Position numbers and translations under genes: made by a program. From an uncultured Saprospiraceae bacterium (GTDB lineage Bacteria; Bacteroidota; Bacteroidia; Chitinophagales; Saprospiraceae): 39,852 nucleotides of DNA. The stretch lies in the NCBI GenBank assembly GCA_937951615.1, contig CALFBH010000110.1, positions 1 through 39,852 of the forward strand. The letters run 5' to 3'. Of this stretch, positions 34,136-39,852 are shown in pieces. The number at the start of each line of letters is the position of its first letter. Position 1 is the stretch's first letter. The notes beneath the pieces are model-generated. The model was not told the DNA's origin and searched no databases. It saw nothing but the letters and a program-made list of their open reading frames with translations.

Positions 34136-35011
34136 TCATTCGCCTTCTTTTGTTTTTAGATTTTCGATGATGGTTATAACTTCTTTAAGTCTTAGTCCAG
34201 AAATTTCTGCTATATCTTCAATTGCCATATTTTTCCTCCAACATCTTTCAATCACTTTTTCTTTTTCTTCTTTTTTGCCCTCTTTCTTGCCCTCTTTCTT
34301 GCCTTTATTCTCTGCGGCTGTTATTTTACCTCTCTCATCTTGCTCTGCTATCGATGCATTATCGTAGGCTATTAATTCTTCTTTTTCCCAACTGTGTTTG
34401 TCTGCATCTTTGTAGGCTTCTCTTAATCCTTCATCATCTACATTATCAGGTATTACTTCTAAATTTTCAGCATTCTTTATGAAGAATACCCATTTTTCGG
34501 TGAGCGTATTTAATTCATGTACTTTCAAGCCAAACTTTTTCAATTCAATAAAAGTGAACTGAATATCCTTTAATTTATGTTCATAAGTTTCGCCATTCAC
34601 AATAATATGATGAGACAGATAATTCGGACTATCGAAAAAATAAAAATCTAAAATACCGATAAAAAAGGTAGGTTTTAGAAGAGGATATTGCTCACCTCTA
34701 TCTATTTGCATCGAATAATCTCGACAGGTGTAATATTGAACTCTTTTATCAAATCCATCCACATCTGCTACTTGCATTTCTATAACAAATTGATTATCCT
34801 TTTCGTCTTTTGCTCTAATATCTATAATGGAAGCCTTTTCACCAGCTACTCTTGGCAATTGATAGGGATTAATTATAGAGACTTCTTCTATTCTCTGTCT
34901 CCCTTCTAATTTCAAAACGGCATTCAGAAATGAAATGATAATTTTTGTCTTTTTTTCATTCCCAAATATCTTTCGAAAAGCTATATCATTTTTGACATCT
35001 ACAAATTTCAT
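34136..35011 (-). CDS. Rpn-family PD-(D/E)XK nuclease / putative transposase
   Basis: A 291-residue protein. The N-terminus MKFVDVKNDIAFRKIFGNE is the hallmark of the Rpn / PD-(D/E)XK nuclease family transposases. The nuclease core is SIIDIRAKDEKDNQFVIEMQ, with Asp64, Glu78 and Gln80. Residues about 230-252 are a Lys/Glu/Gly tract (GKKE repeats), encoded partly by two exact copies of TTGCCCTCTTTC (34275-34298), which may vary in number. The C-terminus (AIEDIAEISGLRLKEVITIIENLK) is a small helical domain. Rpn proteins cut DNA and promote RecA-independent recombination in E. coli; many family members are domesticated and not mobile. No terminal inverted repeats flank it that I can see. It stands alone. 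Confidence 0.9.
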   Translation of the reverse strand: MKFVDVKNDIAFRKIFGNEKKTKIIISFLNAVLKLEGRQRIEEVSIINPYQLPRVAGEKASIIDIRAKDEKDNQFVIEMQVADVDGFDKRVQYYTCRDYSMQIDRGEQYPLLKPTFFIGILDFYFFDSPNYLSHHIIVNGETYEHKLKDIQFTFIELKKFGLKVHELNTLTEKWVFFIKNAENLEVIPDNVDDEGLREAYKDADKHSWEKEELIAYDNASIAEQDERGKITAAENKGKKEGKKEGKKEEKEKVIERCWRKNMAIEDIAEISGLRLKEVITIIENLKTKEGE

Positions 35012-35407
35012 CCTGCTTTATTTTGCTTTAGAATAGCATACAATTTACGAATATTTTTTGATTGTTTGGAACTGTATCTTGTAAAATTTGCCCTCTGAAG
35101 TTACCAAAAAACAAAAATACATAAAAAACAAGCCACTCCAAAAGCCAACCAACATTTAAGAAATAAACACCTTCTTAATAAGCGACCTATCTCACAGTTT
35201 GGCTAACTTCACTTTTTTCCGTACTATTGCCAAGAGCTAAGTTTAAAAAATACAGCTTGATTTTTCCCGTCAGGGAATAAAAAGCCAACACGCAACACAC
35301 AACCCGCAACCCGCAACCCGTATACACGCAACAAAAAAACAATATCGAATATCGAACACTGAATATCGAAGTAAACCAACAACACATCAACACGACAACA
35401 CAAAAAA
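35012..35407. other. intergenic with phrase-like repeats
   Basis: There is no gene in these 396 bases. TTCCC-GTCA-GGGAA is a short hairpin at 35264-35277. From about 35285 comes ACACGCAACACACAACCCGC-type repetition, then AATATCGAATATCGAA phrases (35341-35372), then AACAACACATCAACACG (to 35400). The same phrase families occur elsewhere in this window. Promoter boxes for the helicase gene are not clear. Confidence 0.6.
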
Positions 35408-38400
35408 GTGAACATAAGAATCATATCAGCCGGAGCCGGTAGCGGCAAAACCTATCGACTCACCAAAGAAATGGTGGATTTACTCAAACCCGACCACCCC
35501 ATGCAGGTACGGGCAGCAGGTATTATCGCCACGACCTTCACCAAAAAAGCAGCCGCAGAATTGCAGGACAGAGTGCGCGTATCTCTGCTCACAGAAGGAC
35601 TCTCCGAACAAGCCGACGACCTGGCCAATGCCATGATCGGAACGGTACACAGCATTGGCGTCAAACTGCTCAAACGTTTTGCTTTTGAAGCTGGCGTATC
35701 GCCCGAAGTCGATATTATCGCAGATGAAGACATGCAGGTCATGTTCAATGAATCGCTGGCCGCCATATTGCGCCCCGAGCGCATCAAAACAATGGAAGAA
35801 CTGGCGGAGCGACTCGGTTTCAATAAAAAAGAACGCTATGACTGGCGCAAGGAAGTACGCTCGCTCACCGAGATTGCCCGCGCCAATAATTTCTCCAATA
35901 CCGTCCTGCGCGACAGTTGCCAGAAATCACTGGATTCCCTCTTTGAATTTATCGAACTGGAATCCGAAATGCCAGAGGCACAATTCAATAATCAACTACT
36001 CAGCATACTCGATGAAGCCTTAGAAGTCATTCGGAATAACGAAGACAGCACCAAGACCACACAGGGCATCCTAAATGCCACACAAGCCATCCGCAACAAC
36101 CTCCGCGCACGAGGCGAACTCAACTGGTACGAATGGGTCAAATTATACAAGCAGCAAAACAAAATTGGCAAGAAAAGCCGCGACGATTATGAGCCGGTTT
36201 CAGACTGGGCTGCCCGACACGATACGCACCCACGCTTTCAGGCAGACATTCGGGCGTTTATCACCAATATTTTTGAAATTTCCATTGAAGCACTGGACGA
36301 ATACGACTATTATAAAAAACGGCGCGGACTGATTGACTACACCGACATGGAGGTCAGCGTCCTCACTTTACTGGACAATCCGCAGGTGCAACAGGTCATG
36401 GAAGACGAGTTGGACTTGCTGATGGTTGATGAATTTCAAGATACCAATCCCATTCAATTAGAAATTTTCCTGAAACTTTCCCGACTGGCAAAACAGTCTA
36501 TCTGGGTGGGTGATCCCAAGCAATCTATTTATGGATTTCGTGGAGCAGAGCCAGCATTGATGCAGGCGATTATCCGAAAAATGGGCGGCATTAAAAAAGA
36601 AGATATTTTACAATATTCCTGGCGCGCAAGAGAAAATTTGGTCTATGCCTCCAACTCTTTATTCTGTCGGGCTTTTCAGCAATTGCCGCCGCAGCAGGTC
36701 GCGCTTCAGCCACAACGCACCAAAGCAGGCAATGATTTTTTCAAAGCGGAACCCATCCAATTGGACACGGCTTTGAAGCATTGGCATTTTCAGCACGAAG
36801 GCGGCAAACGACCACCAGGAAATCCCTGGGTAGAAAATTGCATCGCCAACAACATCCGGCAAATGCTGGAACAGGGTATCCATATTGTGGACAGGGAAAC
36901 AGGCGTCACAAGAAAAGCAGAGGCAGGCGATGTATCCGTTTTATGCCGCAGCAATAAATCCTGTATTGATGTAGCCGACGCCTTGCACCGTGCCGGACTC
37001 AAAGCCGCCATTGCCCGCAGTGGACTGACCGCTACGCCAGAAGTCCAACTCATTTTGGCTTGCCTGAAATACATCCTCCACCGCTCAGATTCTTTGTCGG
37101 TGGCAGAAATTTTACGCCTTGCCGGCAATTATGATATTGAACGGATTATTGAATTGCGTTTGCAATATATCGAAAAGAAAGAAGCAGGAGAACGAGTCTA
37201 TAAATGGGATGACGAACATCAAATCATCAAGCAATTGGACGATTTGCGATTGGAAGTCGTAGAGCTATCAGGTAGCGAAATATTAAACCTTGTTCTCGAA
37301 GAACTGGACTTGCGGCGCATCATAGCCACATGGGGCAATGTGCGGCAGCGATTTGATAATGTGGATGCTTTACGCAAAATGGCTTTGCAGTACGAAGACG
37401 CCTGCAATCGCCTCCACACAGCAGCCTCGCTCGGTGGATTTCTATTATGGCTCAATGAACAGGCAAATGACGAAACCGACCAGCAGGGCGCAAGAGAAAA
37501 TCCTGATGCCGTAAATGTACTGACCTACCACAGAAGTAAAGGGCTAGAATGGAATATTGTCATCTGCCACAACTTAGAAAACACGCTCCGCGACCGCGTC
37601 TGGGGCATGAGCATTGTGCCCGAACAGGACGAAGTTGACCTCAATGCACCACTCGCCAATCGCTGGCTGCGCTACTGGATCAATCCTTATGCCGACCAGA
37701 TAAAAGGCACAGCACTAAATGAAGCCGTAGAACAAAGCCCGGTCAAAAGTGCCGCCACGATACACGCCCGTCAAGAAGAAGCTCGGCTACTCTATGTCGG
37801 CATCACCCGCGCACGGGATTACCTCATCCTACCCACCCGACAAGCACCAACAAAATGGCTCAATCGGGTTTGGAATGACGGCGACGAAAATACCCCGACT
37901 TTAAATGTAGAAAGTTACGACTCGCCCTGGAATTGGAGCGGAAGCCTTGTCCCTATAGATACAAAAGTTGAGTTTTATGATAAATTATTTCCACACCTTA
38001 ATACTGGTGAAGCAGCAAGCAATTATTTGGAAGAACGCGCAGGTAGTCAGTCTTATCCTGTTCTAAAACCAGATGTAGCGACAGAAACAGCCAACCGATT
38101 CAAAATACGCCAACAAATTGAAATACAGCCCGTTAAAATACACGCTGACACAGAAGAAGAAACAATCAGTCCTTTATATAAAGCCTTCCTATTTGCCGAT
38201 GAACCGACTGCTGATGCTCCTAGCCGCGAGGCTATCGCACTTAGGCTTATTGAACAATTTGACGCAGAAGATACAGTAGAAGCCAAACATTTACTGCCTG
38301 CTTCCAAAGCCTTTCAGGATTTTTTGCAGCAGCAATTTTCCATCAAAAAAATATATCGTAATTACCCAATTACCCGACATCAAAACGGGCAAATTTTTGA

Positions 38401-38605
38401 AGCGCTTGCTCACTTTTTACTGGATACACCAGAAGGCTATATTATTATACAATATAATAATCAGCCCGTACATACCAAAAAACTAAACGCAGTTTTGAAA
38501 GAGGTTTCGCCCACCCTACAAAATATGGCAGCATCTGTAGAAGGCTGTTTGCAAACTTGGGTATATTTTGGTGTGTCTGGACTTTTGGTACAAGTGGAAG
38601 GGTAA
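35408..38605 (+). CDS. UvrD-like (AddA/RecB-type) helicase with degenerate nuclease end
   Basis: A 1065-residue superfamily 1 helicase. It starts at a GTG, 18 bases before the Walker A motif SAGAGSGKT (residues 7-15), which leaves little choice of start. Other motifs: FTKKAAAELQDRV, GTVHSIG, MVDEFQDTNPIQ (Asp341, Glu342), VGDPKQSIYGFRGAEP, TYHRSKGLEWNIV (about 706-718) and RLLYVGITRARD. This is the AddA/RecB pattern of double-strand-break processing. The C-terminal region where AddA has its nuclease reads GQIFEALAHFLLDTPEGYIIIQYNN (two pieces: GQIFEALAHFLL and GYIIIQYNN, Tyr1016): the expected Asp and Asp-Tyr-Lys positions appear replaced. No AddB partner is within the window. It may therefore act as a helicase only. 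Confidence 0.87.
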   Translation: MNIRIISAGAGSGKTYRLTKEMVDLLKPDHPMQVRAAGIIATTFTKKAAAELQDRVRVSLLTEGLSEQADDLANAMIGTVHSIGVKLLKRFAFEAGVSPEVDIIADEDMQVMFNESLAAILRPERIKTMEELAERLGFNKKERYDWRKEVRSLTEIARANNFSNTVLRDSCQKSLDSLFEFIELESEMPEAQFNNQLLSILDEALEVIRNNEDSTKTTQGILNATQAIRNNLRARGELNWYEWVKLYKQQNKIGKKSRDDYEPVSDWAARHDTHPRFQADIRAFITNIFEISIEALDEYDYYKKRRGLIDYTDMEVSVLTLLDNPQVQQVMEDELDLLMVDEFQDTNPIQLEIFLKLSRLAKQSIWVGDPKQSIYGFRGAEPALMQAIIRKMGGIKKEDILQYSWRARENLVYASNSLFCRAFQQLPPQQVALQPQRTKAGNDFFKAEPIQLDTALKHWHFQHEGGKRPPGNPWVENCIANNIRQMLEQGIHIVDRETGVTRKAEAGDVSVLCRSNKSCIDVADALHRAGLKAAIARSGLTATPEVQLILACLKYILHRSDSLSVAEILRLAGNYDIERIIELRLQYIEKKEAGERVYKWDDEHQIIKQLDDLRLEVVELSGSEILNLVLEELDLRRIIATWGNVRQRFDNVDALRKMALQYEDACNRLHTAASLGGFLLWLNEQANDETDQQGARENPDAVNVLTYHRSKGLEWNIVICHNLENTLRDRVWGMSIVPEQDEVDLNAPLANRWLRYWINPYADQIKGTALNEAVEQSPVKSAATIHARQEEARLLYVGITRARDYLILPTRQAPTKWLNRVWNDGDENTPTLNVESYDSPWNWSGSLVPIDTKVEFYDKLFPHLNTGEAASNYLEERAGSQSYPVLKPDVATETANRFKIRQQIEIQPVKIHADTEEETISPLYKAFLFADEPTADAPSREAIALRLIEQFDAEDTVEAKHLLPASKAFQDFLQQQFSIKKIYRNYPITRHQNGQIFEALAHFLLDTPEGYIIIQYNNQPVHTKKLNAVLKEVSPTLQNMAASVEGCLQTWVYFGVSGLLVQVEG

Positions 38606-38707
38606 GTTTAAGCTCAAGTCTAAGAATAAGTTTAAATTCTAATTAGACATTAAAAATGTCACCAAAGGTGACATCTAATTTTAAACTTAAACTTGAGCTT
38701 AAACTTA
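38603..38707. repeat. nested inverted-repeat element D between convergent genes
   Basis: Outer arms 38603-38619 and 38691-38707 match perfectly (TAAGTTTAAGCTCAAGT and its complement). More pairing follows inward through AAGTTTAAA / TTTAAACTT. The centre is ATGTCACC-AAA-GGTGACAT (38656-38674). The element begins at the helicase stop codon and ends one base before the DUF4286 stop, so it fills the gap and may serve as a terminator both ways. Confidence 0.85.
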
Positions 38708-38708
38708 T

Positions 38709-39020
38709 TCAGCCCTCCTCAATCACTTCCATCAAAGTACGAAAAGCAACATATTTATTTTTATACCGCTCGGTATGCTCAACCTGTAATGTCTTAGCAT
38801 GATTGTCCTGATATTTTTGAAAAGCCTCCATACTCGGACTTAAATATTGTATGGCATAAGTTGTCCCACCATCTTCCTCCTCTCCCAGTATTTTACCAAT
38901 TTTATAAGAAGTAAATAAACCCGTATTCATAACATCAGGGATATGGACATCTCGCATCCAGGCGAGCCAGTCATCGTGTACAGTATTGACAATTTTAACA
39001 GTAACATTATATAGAATCAT
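38709..39020 (-). CDS. DUF4286 family protein
   Basis: A 103-residue cytoplasmic protein. The start MILYNVTVKIVNTVHDDWLAWMRDVHIPDVMNTGLFTSYKI and the later YAIQYLSPSMEAFQKYQDNHA are the standard DUF4286 pattern, a small ferredoxin-like (dimeric alpha-beta barrel) fold common in Bacteroidota. Function is unknown; the fold is shared with EthD/antibiotic-monooxygenase-type proteins. Length is normal. The gene is alone, converging on the helicase gene across a nested inverted repeat. Confidence 0.85.
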   Translation of the reverse strand: MILYNVTVKIVNTVHDDWLAWMRDVHIPDVMNTGLFTSYKIGKILGEEEDGGTTYAIQYLSPSMEAFQKYQDNHAKTLQVEHTERYKNKYVAFRTLMEVIEEG

Positions 39021-39205
39021 CTTTGCTTGTATTTTTATTCTAAAGAAAAAAAAATTGTCATATTAGAAATATTTTTTTAACCAAAAAATAAAACTTTCTT
39101 TCATACTTCCCGTAAGATAAGTTATCCAAAATTCAGCATCACGAAATTCAAACTCGTTGTAAACGAGAAGAAATACCTTTTTTACCAAAAAATGCTAGGT
39201 TTACG

Positions 39206-39448
39206 ATGAACTTACAAAAAATCTTATCCAATATGATATATTCATTAATGAACGCTGATACAGCTGTATCAAATCGTTCGAGTAATGAACAACAGCACAG
39301 CCTGTACTTAGTATATCTGTTAATGACTTTTATAGACATGCCGAAGCAGTATAGCACACCTTACATTCGCTACTCATTGTCAGTTACTTACAAAACATAT
39401 TTACCAAAAGAAAAAATCGATAAATGGGTAAACAAAAAACCCATATAA
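39206..39448 (+). CDS. doubtful small open reading frame
   Basis: An 80-codon frame with no recognisable domain, signal or helix. The residues are mostly polar (NEQQHSLY, KTYLPKEKIDKWVNKK). It contains the perfect 14-base palindrome GATACAGCTGTATC (39257-39270). The region before it carries CTCGTT-GTA-AACGAG (39153-39167), a triloop hairpin. The rest of the 39021-39706 gap is AT-rich with a few short hairpins and no RNA gene that I can see. I give the frame low weight. Confidence 0.22.
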   Translation: MNLQKILSNMIYSLMNADTAVSNRSSNEQQHSLYLVYLLMTFIDMPKQYSTPYIRYSLSVTYKTYLPKEKIDKWVNKKPI

Positions 39449-39665
39449 CTCATAATGCGCAACACACACAACTCAAAGAAAAGAAAAAGCGACATCTTAT
39501 CTCAATGCGACCAAACAAAGCAGATAAGTTGCCACTTTACTAAAAGTGATATAAAAATAAGACATTAGCGGCAAATCTACAAGCCCTAGTGTATTTTCCT
39601 GTCATTTCTATTCTTTCCTTTGCTTTTGAGGCATTCTACATAAAAATTATCCAATTTTTTAAATG

Positions 39666-39687
39666 GACTTTATTCCAGAATAAAGTC
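39666..39687. promoter_or_regulatory. perfect palindrome before the last gene
   Basis: Arms GACTTTATTC and GAATAAAGTC with a two-base gap (CA) lie 19 bases before the ATG at 39707. This could be an operator or a leader hairpin; a terminator is less likely because no T run follows. Confidence 0.45.
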
Positions 39688-39706
39688 TAATACTCATCAT
39701 CTGATT

Positions 39707-39852
39707 ATGAGAAAATTTGTACTTAAAACCAACGCAGAAACACGCCAGAGTTTTTCATGTACCCACCTGATGCAACAGCTTACAGGTATATGGACGCAGA
39801 CTGGAAAACAACGTTTACTACTTCCATTATTTTCGATGCTACTCATCAGCTC
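39707..39852 (+). CDS. 5' part of a probable secreted-protein gene, cut by the window end
   Basis: The frame stays open from the ATG to the end of the window (48 codons and two bases). It encodes a polar start (MRKFVLKTNAETRQ) followed after about residue 35 by the hydrophobic run RLLLPLFSMLLIS, like a long-n-region signal peptide as found at the start of many Saprospiria surface proteins. It is too short for any family call. Confidence 0.4.
   Translation, partial: MRKFVLKTNAETRQSFSCTHLMQQLTGIWTQTGKQRLLLPLFSMLLIS

Noticed and set aside
34136-35011. Active transposon around the Rpn-like gene
   Set aside because: No terminal inverted repeats or target duplications are visible at its borders; the family is mostly non-mobile in practice.
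39257-39270. GATACAGCTGTATC palindrome as an operator
   Set aside because: It lies inside a doubtful frame, far from a convincing start codon; a single 14-base palindrome is weak evidence.

Overview
The window is AT-rich Bacteroidota DNA, most likely from the Saprospiria (Lewinella/Saprospira-like). The reasons are two proteins with type IX secretion C-terminal sorting domains, SprB-type adhesin repeats, a PorP/SprF protein, CHAT proteases paired with an ECF sigma factor, a DUF4280 PAAR-like protein, and a candidate promoter -7 box of the TAnnTTTG type. I see no rRNA, tRNA, CRISPR array or intact IS element.

Layout. 403-5326: a secreted beta-propeller-like protein with a T9SS tail, a DoxX-like membrane protein and a flavin monooxygenase. 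5471-14040: two adjacent secreted CHAT (caspase-like) proteases on the minus strand, one with five PD40 blades and one with TPR repeats. They diverge from a plus-strand operon of ECF sigma factor, membrane anti-sigma-like TPR protein and secreted trypsin-like/PDZ protease. 14419-17322: a large SprB-repeat T9SS adhesin. 17417-22093: a VgrG/PAAR-type contractile-injection cargo island (VgrG, Imm11-like protein, unknown 223-residue protein, DUF4280 protein with an unusual C-terminus, and a broken second DUF4280 copy). 22329-28013: PabB-like chorismate enzyme, MORN-repeat protein, patatin lipoprotein and alpha/beta hydrolase. 28286-34056: PorP/SprF, a small secreted protein, an Lrp regulator beside glutamate dehydrogenase, and a CcmC/CcmD-like pair. 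34136-39852: an Rpn-like nuclease, an AddA-like helicase whose nuclease site looks dead, a DUF4286 protein and a truncated secreted-protein gene at the edge.

The most interesting unit is 5471-14040. Three predicted extracytoplasmic proteases (two CHAT, one trypsin-like) lie next to a sigma factor and a membrane protein whose N-terminus looks like an anti-sigma domain and whose exported part carries TPR-like helices. This suggests a protease-gated transcription circuit. It resembles in logic the type III-E CRISPR case, where TPR-CHAT cleaves Csx30 and affects an RpoE-type sigma factor, and also DegS/RseA, but there is no CRISPR here and the proteases carry signal peptides. That link is inference from gene content and order.

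A second theme is the intergenic DNA. At least six gaps hold nested inverted repeats: long, imperfect, phrase-like outer arms around short perfect hairpins, several of them with three-base loops. Similar phrase-like DNA also lies inside the coding sequence of the PabB-like gene.
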